NCBI GenBank assembly: GCA_903892355.1
Contig: CAITIE010000032.1
Span: forward strand, 1 to 64,000
Origin: an uncultured Pirellula sp.
GTDB lineage: Bacteria; Planctomycetota; Planctomycetia; Pirellulales; Pirellulaceae
Direction: 5' to 3'
Length of the DNA stretch: 64,000 bases
Part shown: in pieces, positions 56,074 to 64,000 of the stretch
How the letters are laid out: each line of letters opens with the position of its first letter
Numbering within the stretch: the first letter of the stretch is position 1
The notes under the pieces: generated by a model
Told to the model about the DNA's origin: nothing
The model's database searches: none
What the model saw: only the letters and a program-made list of their open reading frames with translations
Made by a program: the position numbers and the translations under genes

Positions 56074-57759
56074 ATGCTTTGTAGACCGAGTTACCTGTTC
56101 GTGGCTGCGTATGCGTTTTTATCCGGGGTTGCAGCATACGGTTTCAACGAGCCCTCAAGTCCAAACTTCGTCGTCATCCTCAGCGACGATATGGGGTTTT
56201 CCGACCTCGGTTGCTACGGGGGCGAAATCCATACACCCAATTTGGACGCATTGGCCGCGAACGGTCTACGATTCACTCAGTTTTACAACACCGCTCGCTG
56301 CTGCCCAACGCGGGCGAGCCTCTTGACCGGTCTCTACCCTCATCAAACGGGCGTAGGACACATGATGGAGGACAAGGGAGTTCCCGGCTATCGTGGCAAT
56401 TTGAACAACTCGTGCACAACCCTTGCTGAGATGCTCAAACCAGCCGGTTATCGCAGCTATGCGACTGGTAAATGGCACGTCACGCGTCACGCAAGTGCGG
56501 ATGGTCCCAAGCATAATTGGCCATGCCAGCGAGGGTTCGACCGTTACTATGGCACGATCCATGGAGCGGGTAGCTTTTTCGATCCCTCCTCACTCGTTCG
56601 CGACAACACGATGATCTCTCCGTTCGCGGATCCCGAGTACACCCCCGACACGTATTACTACACCGACGCCATCTCCGATCATGCCGTGCGATTCATTCGG
56701 GAGCACCGCACGGAGGAGCCTAATCGCCCCTTCTTGCTTTACGTTGCATACACGGCCGCACACTGGCCGATGCACGCTCTTCCCGAGGATATTGCTAAAT
56801 ACGATGGGAGATACGATTCCGGATACGACCCGATCCGCAAGGCACGTTATGAAAAAGCGGTTTCGTTAGGAATTATTGATCCATCGGAGCCGTTGCCTAC
56901 GGGTGTAGGGAATTGGGACAAGGTCGATAACAAAGAATGGGAGTCGGCCTGCATGGAGGTGTACGCGGCTATGGTGGACCGCATGGATCAAGGCATCGGC
57001 AACGTGATCGGGGAATTGAAAAGGTCGGGGTGTTTTGAGAACACAGTGGTGATGTACATGCAAGACAACGGAGGATGCGCCGAGGGAACCGGTAGAACGG
57101 GGAACAAGAGTCATCCCAATATCCTACGGCCCGATGCACCGACACTTCCAGCGATGAAGCCAACCGATTTCGCTACAGCAGGGAGCACCCCGAGCCAAAC
57201 CCGCGACGGATTTCCTGTTCGCATGGGGCCCAAAGTCATGCCGGGCGGTGAGGATACTTATGTTGCCTACGGACAAGGCTGGGCGAATGTTTCGAACACT
57301 CCGTTGCGGGAATACAAACACTGGGTGCATGAGGGTGGAATCAGCACACCGCTGATCGTCCACTGGCCGCAAGGGATCTCGCAACGAGGGGAGCTTAGAC
57401 GCCAGCCGAGCCATCTGATCGATATCGCAGCGACGTTGGTGGATTTGGGTAAAGCCACCTACCCCGGCGATTCAATCCCGCTCGAAGGGAAAAGTCTCGT
57501 CCCTGCATTTTCCGATCGAGCGATCGAGCGAGAAGCAATTTATTGGGAGCACGAGGGGAATAGGGCCGTGCGTCGTGGGGACTGGAAGCTCGTGGCCAAG
57601 CATAAGGGGCCATGGGAACTTTACGACCTATCGAAGGATCGCACCGAGCGAAACGATCTTGCGAAGACTAATCCCGAAATGGTTGCTGAATTGACGAAAC
57701 TCTACGAAGCCTACGCAGCGCGCACCTCCGTAGCCCCATGGCCAATCGCTAGAGACTAG
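56074..57759 (+). CDS. Secreted arylsulfatase, family S1
   Basis: 561 residues. A signal peptide (YLFVAAYAFLSGVAAYGF) precedes the alkaline-phosphatase fold. SPNFVVILSDDMGFSDLGCY holds the calcium-binding Asp pair. TARCCPTRASLLTG contains the CxPxR motif (Cys-Cys-Pro-Thr-Arg) whose first Cys is turned into formylglycine, and GKWHV carries the active-site Lys. MYMQDNGGCAEG and WVHEGGISTPLIVHWP are typical of planctomycete arylsulfatase A-type enzymes. It should desulfate sulfated glycans outside the cell. The ATG is one base after the aldo/keto reductase stop. Confidence 0.95.
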   Translation: MLCRPSYLFVAAYAFLSGVAAYGFNEPSSPNFVVILSDDMGFSDLGCYGGEIHTPNLDALAANGLRFTQFYNTARCCPTRASLLTGLYPHQTGVGHMMEDKGVPGYRGNLNNSCTTLAEMLKPAGYRSYATGKWHVTRHASADGPKHNWPCQRGFDRYYGTIHGAGSFFDPSSLVRDNTMISPFADPEYTPDTYYYTDAISDHAVRFIREHRTEEPNRPFLLYVAYTAAHWPMHALPEDIAKYDGRYDSGYDPIRKARYEKAVSLGIIDPSEPLPTGVGNWDKVDNKEWESACMEVYAAMVDRMDQGIGNVIGELKRSGCFENTVVMYMQDNGGCAEGTGRTGNKSHPNILRPDAPTLPAMKPTDFATAGSTPSQTRDGFPVRMGPKVMPGGEDTYVAYGQGWANVSNTPLREYKHWVHEGGISTPLIVHWPQGISQRGELRRQPSHLIDIAATLVDLGKATYPGDSIPLEGKSLVPAFSDRAIEREAIYWEHEGNRAVRRGDWKLVAKHKGPWELYDLSKDRTERNDLAKTNPEMVAELTKLYEAYAARTSVAPWPIARD

Positions 57760-58007
57760 CCATTAATAGCTGCGTAAACGCACTTTCTGAGGTTCATCGT
57801 GGCACGACGCTCCGCCGTCGTCGAACAGTTGCCTATCGATAACTTTTGGGTTCTAGAAGGAACAGTATGGCTGTGGAGTCGAAATGTTCAATGTTGGTGA
57901 ATATGTAGTTTTTCTAGGCATTAAAATTGGATATCGATCTGTCCCGTTTTCCCAAGGCTTGCAAGTAGCGACTCAATTTTTTTAAAACTTTTATTGAGGG
58001 GTAGTCC

Positions 58008-58430
58008 GTGGCTAACAGACTGAGCAAAGCGATCCTAGGAAGCTTATGCGGGGGCATTGGAGGTTTCCTAATCGGCATAGTCATCAGTGGGTACTTGTCG
58101 ATGCTCTATAGCATCGAGCGGGCTCCAAATGGCCCGGAGGGCACACCCTTTGCTCCAATACTCGGACTGCTGGATTTTTTTTTCGGAATCGTTTTTGGAT
58201 TATTTTTCGCCGCAATCGGTGGGGTTGTCGGAGCCGTGGTCGGCGCCGGTTTGGCTGCGATGTCGCGCGACGAGCCGAGTGTCGAGAACGAGAGGCATGT
58301 TCAGGATTCGTTGCAGCGTGAACCGAGTGCACCGAGCATCTCATCCGATTCCAATGAATCCCTTAAAAGTGAACTGACTCGACTGAAGGAAAGAATTGCT
58401 GAGATTGAAGGTCGTGAGAGAGACCATTGA
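58008..58430 (+). CDS. Glycine-rich membrane protein with C-terminal coiled coil, unknown
   Basis: 140 residues from a GTG with GAGGGG 8 nt upstream. Two hydrophobic helices rich in Gly (LGSLCGGIGGFLIGIVISGYL and IGGVVGAVVGAGLAA) carry GxxxG-type zippers; a third hydrophobic stretch (LGLLDFFFGIVFGLFF) lies between. The C-terminal 35 residues (SLKSELTRLKERIAEIEGRE) form a short coiled coil. It lies directly upstream of the nested repeat array. I do not recognise a family; membrane insertion is clear, function is not. Confidence 0.6.
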   Translation: MANRLSKAILGSLCGGIGGFLIGIVISGYLSMLYSIERAPNGPEGTPFAPILGLLDFFFGIVFGLFFAAIGGVVGAVVGAGLAAMSRDEPSVENERHVQDSLQREPSAPSISSDSNESLKSELTRLKERIAEIEGRERDH

Positions 58431-59005
58431 GGAAGCCATTACAGTTTCCGATCAAAGGAACGGCTGGCGACAAGGAAACAAGTTAGCGGAGGTTTAGCCG
58501 TGCCAGGAAGCTTGTTAGGCGACACGCGTGGCTCGGAATGGCGTTCGCAAAGCGCGGATCTGAGTTCGCGAAGCGAACACATCGGAGCCCTCAGCGTGAG
58601 CGCCGGGTGGTGGGACATTGGAGTCGCGAGTGCGGATGTTTTGCTCACAACCAGTTTCGGAGGATGGCCGGTTCAAGCGTCCAGTTGCCACTTGCTCACA
58701 CGCGCGGCTCGGAATGGCGTTCGCAAAGCGCAGATTAGCGTTCGCGGAGCGCGGATTTGAGTTCGCAAAGCATGGATTTGCGTTCGCGGAGCGCGGATTT
58801 GCGTTCGCAAAGCGAACACATCGGAGCCCTCAGCGTGAGCGCCGGGTGGAGGGACATTGGAGTCGCTAGTGCGGATGTTTTGCTCACAACCAGTATCGGA
58901 GGATGGCGGGTTCGAGCGTCCAGTTGCCACTTGCTCACACGCGTGGCTCGGAATGGCGTTCGCAAAGCGCGGATTTGCGTTCGCAAAGCGAACACATCAG
59001 AGCCC
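58431..59005. other. Repeat-filled intergenic region
   Basis: About 575 bases between the glycine-rich protein gene and the M41-like gene. From 58525 on it is almost entirely the nested repeat array. The array has open frames on both strands that encode heptad-like peptides (FAERGFA, LRTQIRA), but these follow from the 21-bp unit length and I do not regard them as genes. Confidence 0.6.
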
Positions 59006-59009
59006 TCAG
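58525..59009. repeat. Nested repeat array: two full and one partial long unit with internal 21-bp units
   Basis: Long units start at 58525 (176 bp), 58701 (239 bp) and 58940 (about 70 bp, partial). Each begins CGCG(T/C)GGCTCGGAATGG, then runs of a 21-bp subunit with core TTCGCnnAGCG, then GAACACATCGGAGCCCTCAG, then a unique stretch ending CAGTTGCCACTTGCTCACA. Unit 2 is longer by exactly 63 bp because it has four 21-bp copies before the closing one, against one in units 1 and 3. GTTCGC-AAA-GCGAAC is a perfect small hairpin. The last unit runs into the 3' end of the M41-like gene. Confidence 0.92.
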
Positions 59010-59515
59010 CGTTGACTCTTCGCCACGTTCGCTTCGTCGAAGAGATGGCGGGCGGCTCGGCCGCTGATCGTCTGGTTTTTGAGCAACTCAGCCGCGATCT
59101 TCTCGATGGCTGACCAGAGTGCGCGATCGCTCAAGTGGTTCTCCGTTTTGCTCAACAATCTTCGTTCTAGCCGCTCGACTTGGCGTTCTCCTACAGCCCT
59201 TGATTGCAAGAAACGACGAACAAACCGAAGATCTTGAGCCGCCCCCGCAGCGCAGTACTGACCTGTAATTTGTGATTCTGCGACCATCCCCGCTAGCAGG
59301 ATCATGACCTCATCCTCAAGCCAATCCTTTGAGCCTTTGCCTCGCCCTTTTTTGATATGGCACGCCCCTAATCGTTCAACACCTATCGCGGACTTGCCAG
59401 GCGAAATTGTGACTTTATCGATGGGACGGCCGAGGAACAACGCCATAACCGCGTGGCCAGCTTCGTGGTACGCCGTGGCCTTGAGCGCAAAAGCGTATGC
59501 GTCCTCTTCATTCAT
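59006..59515 (-). CDS. Stand-alone M41-like (FtsH peptidase-type) zinc metalloprotease
   Basis: 169 residues with HEAGH at residues 17-21 (AYHEAGHAVMALFLGRPID), the zinc site of the FtsH peptidase domain, and Asp95 in GAAQDLRFV, the likely third ligand. DEVMILLAGMVAE is the matching helix of the FtsH peptidase. Unlike FtsH there is no AAA ATPase domain and no membrane helix, so it lacks an obvious unfoldase. Whether it is active alone or works with another ATPase is unknown. The stop codon and the last Arg codon lie in sequence shared with the upstream repeat array. Confidence 0.82.
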   Translation of the reverse strand: MNEEDAYAFALKATAYHEAGHAVMALFLGRPIDKVTISPGKSAIGVERLGACHIKKGRGKGSKDWLEDEVMILLAGMVAESQITGQYCAAGAAQDLRFVRRFLQSRAVGERQVERLERRLLSKTENHLSDRALWSAIEKIAAELLKNQTISGRAARHLFDEANVAKSQR

Positions 59516-59768
59516 CGATTGGGTTCATTCATGGACTGGGTTGCGATCGGCGAAATTCGGATCGGATACCCGCATAGTTTCCTCGAAACACTCTTATTCG
59601 GCTAGACCCAGCGTCTAGAGCAATCCAGGCGTAACCCAAGCAAAGAATCGAGATGATCGCCGTTTCGAGATCGATTAGACTATGGCGACGTACATTCCGG
59701 CCTCACCTTGAATACAACCATTCGAGGTGGCGTTCCTTCCAAGCATATTTCTAGGTGATTCCGATCCG

Positions 59769-61130
59769 ATGAAATTCCATCGTATTTGGTTTGTATGCAT
59801 CTGTTTTCTCGGTATTTGGTCAGGAGATTCCTCGGGCCAACCACCTCCCTATGATGTGTACCCAGCAGCGGATGCACCGTATTATCGAGTGAGGTACGAG
59901 CCCTCCACGGAAGAAGGTGGATTGATTTTTGGAGTCAATTTCACGCTGTGGATACCACCGGACGCTCCGCAACTGCGAGGGATCATCGTGCACCAGCATG
60001 GATGTGGCGAAGGGTCGTGCAAATCGGGTTTGACGGGTGCGTATGATCTGCATTGGCAAGCTCTCGCGAGTAAGCATCAGTGTGCGTTGCTTTCGCCTGC
60101 GTACGAGCAGCCGGAGAAAGCGGATTGCCAAATGTGGTGCGATCCGAGGAACGGTTCGGACCGCGCATTCCAAAAATGCTTAGACGATTTTGCAGCTCTG
60201 ACCGGCCACAGTGAGTTACCGAAAGTGCCATGGGCGTTGTGGGGACATAGCGGTGGTGGGCATTGGGCAGGGGGCATGGTCATGCTCCATCCCGAGCGCG
60301 TCGTGGCGGCTTGGCTTCGCTCGGGAGTACCGCTGGTATCTCCTGAGCCCGACAAACCCGGCATTCGGTCACATGGACTTCCAGATCTCGCACTCTCTGT
60401 ACCATTGATGTGCAATCTGGGGACCAAGGAAGGGGTGACGGTCAAGGATGATCGGTTCTCTGGCGTTTGGCCCGCGAATGAGAAGTTCTTCTTGAATCTG
60501 CGAGGCCGTGGTGGACTGGTGGGAGTGGCCGTAGATCCGCTTACAAGTCACGAATGCGGGAACCAAAGGTACTTGGCGATTCCGTGGTTGGATGCTTGCC
60601 TCTCCTCGCGATTGCCATCGGAAGTAGGTGCAGCGCTACGAAACATGACCAGCGATTCGGCATGGCTTGGAGAACCCACTGGGACCAAAGCGTATCGCTT
60701 ATCGAGTTACCCAGGTAACAAGGAGGAGTCTTGCTGGTTACCGAACGAAGCAATCGCCCAGCATTGGATGCAATATGTGGTAGATTCCGCTGTTAGCGAT
60801 CAAACACCTCCACCGACACCGACCGAAGTGCACGTCGAAGGGAATTTAGTTCGCTGGCGAGCTCGAGCCGATCTGCAAAGCGGCTTATCGCACTTTATCA
60901 TCGAACGAGATGGTCAAGAGGTTGGGAAGTGGCCGGAAAAACCAGGAAACCCGTTCGGCCGACCTCTCTTTCAGAACTTACAGTATAGCGACACACCACC
61001 CCAGCCTTTGGCTGAAATGGTCTTTACGGATAAAACTCAGCTGAGTAACGTCCGCGCCGTGTATCGCGTTCGAGCCGTGAACACGGTGGGGCTGGTATCG
61101 GATCCCAGTGCTGCTGCAGGTGAAAAATAG
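59769..61130 (+). CDS. Secreted alpha/beta hydrolase with C-terminal Fn3-like domain
   Basis: 453 residues from the ATG at 59769, which starts a signal peptide ([16 protein letters not shown]). The catalytic Ser161 lies in [12 protein letters not shown] (GxSxG); a His block [15 protein letters not shown] is a candidate for the third triad residue. The fold looks like poly(3-hydroxybutyrate)-depolymerase or feruloyl-esterase types. An Fn3-like module (about residues 362-453) follows, starting [15 protein letters not shown]. Exported. Substrate unknown. Confidence 0.75.
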   Translation: MKFHRIWFVCICFLGIWSGDSSGQPPPYDVYPAADAPYYRVRYEPSTEEGGLIFGVNFTLWIPPDAPQLRGIIVHQHGCGEGSCKSGLTGAYDLHWQALASKHQCALLSPAYEQPEKADCQMWCDPRNGSDRAFQKCLDDFAALTGHSELPKVPWALWGHSGGGHWAGGMVMLHPERVVAAWLRSGVPLVSPEPDKPGIRSHGLPDLALSVPLMCNLGTKEGVTVKDDRFSGVWPANEKFFLNLRGRGGLVGVAVDPLTSHECGNQRYLAIPWLDACLSSRLPSEVGAALRNMTSDSAWLGEPTGTKAYRLSSYPGNKEESCWLPNEAIAQHWMQYVVDSAVSDQTPPPTPTEVHVEGNLVRWRARADLQSGLSHFIIERDGQEVGKWPEKPGNPFGRPLFQNLQYSDTPPQPLAEMVFTDKTQLSNVRAVYRVRAVNTVGLVSDPSAAAGEK

Positions 61131-61510
61131 AAGTCATCGCTTGTGTTTGAAAAGGCAAAGCGATGTGAGCTCCGTTGACTTGGTTTTCAACGAATTAAAA
61201 TTGCATGGATAGCGCGAACCATGCAGTAGTGATGTTGCTCTTGTCTGAGGCGTCGGAACTGCCTGCTCGGAATACATCAAGAGGAACGAGATCTGGGCTA
61301 ACACTTCGTTCCGCCCCGTTTTCTAGCGATGCCTCGGTTGTGGTGTTGAGGGACATCAAGACACCATGTACTTGCCGCAATCCACATGATGCCGCTGAAT
61401 GCGGATCACAATTTGGTCAGAGCCACTGTCCAAATCCCCACGCCGCCAAAACTCAAGCGACGGGGGGACGAGCGAAGCTGACTTTTTCGAATGCTTCGTA
61501 GAAGTTGATC
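61131..61510. other. Intergenic region between convergent hydrolase and xylA genes
   Basis: About 380 bases with no supported gene. Near its left end CATCGCTT (61135-61142) pairs with AAGCGATG (61158-61165), an 8-bp stem with a 15-nt loop that might end the hydrolase transcript, but there is no U-run. Nothing else was seen. Confidence 0.4.
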
Positions 61511-62821
61511 CTATAAATAGCGATTGAAGATGTTTTCAAGCATCTCTTGCCGACCACTTTCGTTCGGAGCGACTTCGCCTTTAGCGGTAATGTATGCATC
61601 GAGCGATTCAAAATTCGACTTGCCCGATTCAATCTCGGCACCGATACCAGAATCCCAACTTCGGTACCGGTTTTTGACAAAGTCCCCGATAACGCCGTCC
61701 TTGCGGATTTCGGCAGCGATACGCAGGCCGCGGGCGAATGCATCCATTCCACCGATGTGGGCGTGGAACAAATCGATTGGCTCGAAGCTCTCGCGGCGAA
61801 CCTTCGCGTCGAAGTTAACACCTCCGGTCGTGAACCCACCGTACTTCAAGATCATCAGCATGCACTGCGCGGTTAGATAGAAGTCCGTTGGGAACTGGTC
61901 GGTGTCCCAGCCCAGGAGCAAGTCTCCGGTATTGGCATCGATGGAACCCAAGGCTCCTTGCATGCCCGCATAGTCCAGTTCATGCATCATCGTATGCCCT
62001 GCCAAAGTAGCGTGGTTGGTTTCGATGTTGAGCTTGAAGTAGGGGAGCAAGTCGTACGCACGAAGGAAGTTGATGCATGCCGCCGCGTCACTGTCGTATT
62101 GATGCTTGGTCGGCTCCTTGGGCTTTGGCTCGATCAAAAACGGGCCGGTGAACCCGATCTTCTTCGCGTAATCAACCGCCATGTGGAGGAACAATCCGAG
62201 GTGATCGATTTCACGTTTCATGTCGGTGTTGAGCAAGCTCATGTAGCCTTCGCGGCCACCCCAAAAAACGTAGTTTTCACCATCGAGTTCTTTCGTCACG
62301 TCCAATGCGTTTTTGACTTGTGAGGCCGAGTAAGCGAATACATCGGCATTGCACGAGGTGGAAGCACCGTGCATGAATCGCGGGTTGCTAAACATGTTTG
62401 CGGTGCCCCAAAGCAGCTTGATACCCGTCTTCTTCTGATGGGCTTTGAGCGACTCCGCAATCTTCTGAAGATTCTTGTGGGACTCTGAAATGGTCTTTCC
62501 TTCAGGAGCCACATCGCGGTCATGGAACGCGTAGTAGGGCGCACCTAGCTTTTCGAAAATTTCGAAGGCCACTTCGACGCGACGGAGCGCGTTGTCCAGA
62601 CTGTCGCTCCCGTCATCCCAAGGCCGCACAGCTGTTCCTGGTCCGAATGGGTCCGACCCGGCTCCCCGCATCGTGTGCCAGTAGACAACACTGAAACGAA
62701 GGTGGTCTCGCATGGTGCGTCCCTCGATCACCTCGTCCGGGTTGTACCACCGAAATGCCATCGGATTCCTCGACTGGGGGCCTTCGTATTGGATTTTGGA
62801 GATGTCAGGAAAGTAACTCAT
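61511..62821 (-). CDS. xylA: Xylose isomerase
   Basis: 436 residues, the class II XylA length. It converts D-xylose to D-xylulose in the cytoplasm. Catalytic His100 and Asp103 lie in [13 protein letters not shown], with the other metal-binding blocks [47 protein letters not shown] and [10 protein letters not shown]. The ATG at 62821 with GAGGA about 5 nt upstream gives the usual start [15 protein letters not shown]; an earlier opening is rejected. xylB is not in the window. Confidence 0.97.
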   Translation of the reverse strand: MSYFPDISKIQYEGPQSRNPMAFRWYNPDEVIEGRTMRDHLRFSVVYWHTMRGAGSDPFGPGTAVRPWDDGSDSLDNALRRVEVAFEIFEKLGAPYYAFHDRDVAPEGKTISESHKNLQKIAESLKAHQKKTGIKLLWGTANMFSNPRFMHGASTSCNADVFAYSASQVKNALDVTKELDGENYVFWGGREGYMSLLNTDMKREIDHLGLFLHMAVDYAKKIGFTGPFLIEPKPKEPTKHQYDSDAAACINFLRAYDLLPYFKLNIETNHATLAGHTMMHELDYAGMQGALGSIDANTGDLLLGWDTDQFPTDFYLTAQCMLMILKYGGFTTGGVNFDAKVRRESFEPIDLFHAHIGGMDAFARGLRIAAEIRKDGVIGDFVKNRYRSWDSGIGAEIESGKSNFESLDAYITAKGEVAPNESGRQEMLENIFNRYL

Positions 62822-63310
62822 CGAGTCCTCAAGTAACTTTTTTACGAGTGAAACGGCTAGAGAGATCGCGGCCAAATCCGCGCCCTTAAAATTCGACGAC
62901 GCTAGTTTAACGAGTCGCAGATTCCGCGGGAGGGTCAACTTTCGGTCGTGCGGCAGTGATCTAACCCTTTCCGACGGCGAGGTTCGTTCGGTGATCGGCG
63001 GTTGGTCTAAGGGCTCCTACGCTCGTCGGAAATCTCGATGTCCCGTAACGATTTTTCCGAAAGTAACGGTCTAGAATTGGCGGGGACTTTTTGGTGCCAA
63101 AAATATGAGGAAAAGATCGGGACTGGTTCGGGTACTCGATATTCTCCCCGTAGAATTCCATTACACTGGAGGTTGGTTTACACACACATTTCCCCCGAAA
63201 CGACTCGGGAGAAGCCGCGACAACCACGGGATTCCATAAGTCCTGAGAGTTTGCGGGAACCTATCAACCACGCGAAAAAAACACCAGTTTAGACGCGGAA
63301 TATTGTCGGC
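62822..63310. other. Intergenic region between xylA and the kinase gene
   Basis: About 490 bases between divergent genes. It should hold both promoters, and xylA may be substrate-regulated here, but no operator pair, riboswitch or clear promoter was recognised. Confidence 0.45.
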
Positions 63311-64000
63311 ATGACGCAAATAACAGCGGAACGAGTATTCGAACTCATCGAAAAAAGTCGGCTTGTTGAGGCGGGTACGCTCTCAGCCAAGTTCGATGAA
63401 ATTCGTGCTGCACATGCGGGCGAACTTCCCGAGGACCCAGTCGTACTTTGCAAAGAGTTGGAGGCTGCGGGGGTTCTCACTCGCTGGCAGTGCGAGAAGA
63501 TCCTTCAGGGTAAATACAAGGGGTTCTTCCTCGGTAAGCACAAGCTGCTCGGTCACATTGGGACTGGCGGAATGAGCAGTGTGTATCTTGCGGAACACAC
63601 GGTGATGAAACACCGACGCGCGATTAAAGTGTTGCCGAAATCCAAGCTTGGCAATTCTTCTTACCTCGAACGCTTCCAGCGAGAAGCCAAAGCGATCGCC
63701 AGTCTCAACCACCCGAACATCGTCCGGGCCTACGATATCGATAATGAGAAGGACACTCATTACATCGTTATGGAATACGTCGAAGGTGCCGACTTGCAGA
63801 TTTTGGTGAAAAAGCATGGGCCGCTGCCCTACGGGATTGTCGCGGATTACATCGCACAAGGCGCCCGAGGATTGCAACATGCCCACGACCATGGCTTGAT
63901 CCATCGCGACGTAAAGCCCGCTAATCTGCTCATCAACAAAGATGGCTTGATCAAAGTCCTCGACCTGGGATTGGCGTTATTCCAGGACCAAGGGGACGCG
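63311..64000 (+). CDS. Ser/Thr protein kinase, N-terminal part (cut by window edge)
   Basis: 230 codons from the ATG at 63311 to the right edge. A 75-residue helical N-terminal part (MTQITAERVFELIEKSRLVE) precedes the kinase domain: IGTGGMSSVYLAE (83-95), Lys106 in RRAIKVLP, the helix C Glu in RFQREAKAIASL, HRDVKPANLLI (198-208) and DLG (218-220) in place of DFG. DLG/DMG is usual in planctomycete kinases. A similar N-terminal part with KFxAxxLLxG is seen in the other kinase of this window. C-terminal domains lie outside. Confidence 0.93.
   Translation, partial: MTQITAERVFELIEKSRLVEAGTLSAKFDEIRAAHAGELPEDPVVLCKELEAAGVLTRWQCEKILQGKYKGFFLGKHKLLGHIGTGGMSSVYLAEHTVMKHRRAIKVLPKSKLGNSSYLERFQREAKAIASLNHPNIVRAYDIDNEKDTHYIVMEYVEGADLQILVKKHGPLPYGIVADYIAQGARGLQHAHDHGLIHRDVKPANLLINKDGLIKVLDLGLALFQDQGDA

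Noticed and set aside
58673-58995. Open frames on both strands in the nested repeat array giving heptad-like peptides
   Set aside because: The 21-bp unit is a multiple of three, so frames stay open by chance; no start signal or protein family supports them.
58525-59009. CRISPR array
   Set aside because: Repeats are directly adjacent or separated by other repeats, there are no unique spacers of constant length, and no cas gene is nearby.

Overview
The window looks like chromosome from a planctomycete, most probably of the Pirellulaceae/Pirellulales. This is an inference from gene content: two c-type heme domains of the planctomycete type in one secreted protein, a family S1 sulfatase, a giant secreted cadherin-repeat/dockerin protease carrying the RxERLExRxMLA-type leader, Ser/Thr kinases with DLG/DMG motifs and a C-terminal SUMF1 fold, a DUF1573 protein, a Tat-exported Gfo/Idh/MocA dehydrogenase, and neutral-ceramidase-like, PQQ-propeller and NHL-propeller secreted proteins. 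Coding density is high, genes lie on both strands in short operons, and GTG or TTG starts are frequent. I see no prophage, insertion sequence, CRISPR array, tRNA or rRNA.

Layout. 1-4.8 kb: 5' end of clpC, a small membrane/TPR-like protein, a Pro/Ala/Gly-rich lipoprotein, a di-heme planctomycete cytochrome-type protein and recR. 4.9-7.5 kb: an ABC-F ATPase followed closely by tsaE, then an unlabelled signal recognition particle RNA on the minus strand with its own promoter. 7.7-10.8 kb: a GT87-like glycosyltransferase and an AsmA-like protein in one minus-strand operon. 11.1-20.6 kb: one gene for a 3156-residue subtilisin-like protease with 19 cadherin-like repeats, ended by a perfect 17-bp terminator hairpin. 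20.8-28.9 kb: DUF1573 protein, an unknown membrane-anchored protein, a Ski2-type helicase coupled to a TauE exporter, a methyltransferase and a S41 processing protease. 29-35.9 kb: a TIM-barrel sugar isomerase-like protein plus TPR protein, hisA behind a 14-bp tandem repeat, the nitrogen-sensing pair glnB-glnD, ispF and a redoxin. 36-49 kb: carbohydrate-related and secreted proteins (sialidase-like, Gfo/Idh/MocA, WYL mini-protein, kinase-SUMF1 fusion, uxaE, ceramidase-like, NHL, PQQ propeller). 49.3-54.2 kb: larB and the glycerol operon glpK-glpD-glpF. 54.2-64 kb: GNAT, aldo/keto reductase plus sulfatase, a glycine-rich membrane protein, a nested repeat array, a stand-alone M41-like peptidase, an alpha/beta hydrolase, xylA and the start of another Ser/Thr kinase.

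How parts work together. GlnD should uridylylate GlnB at the conserved Tyr51. GlpF, GlpK and GlpD form a complete glycerol uptake-to-DHAP route. xylA, uxaE, the sulfatase, the sialidase-like protein and the oxidoreductases fit a lifestyle of breaking down sulfated and acidic polysaccharides. The most unusual elements are the SRP RNA with a non-GGAA apical loop, the five-module higher-order duplication inside the giant protease, the nested 21-bp/176-bp repeat array that runs into the 3' end of the M41-like gene, and the 14-bp tandem array in front of hisA. I found no convincing defence or other wholly new multi-gene system.
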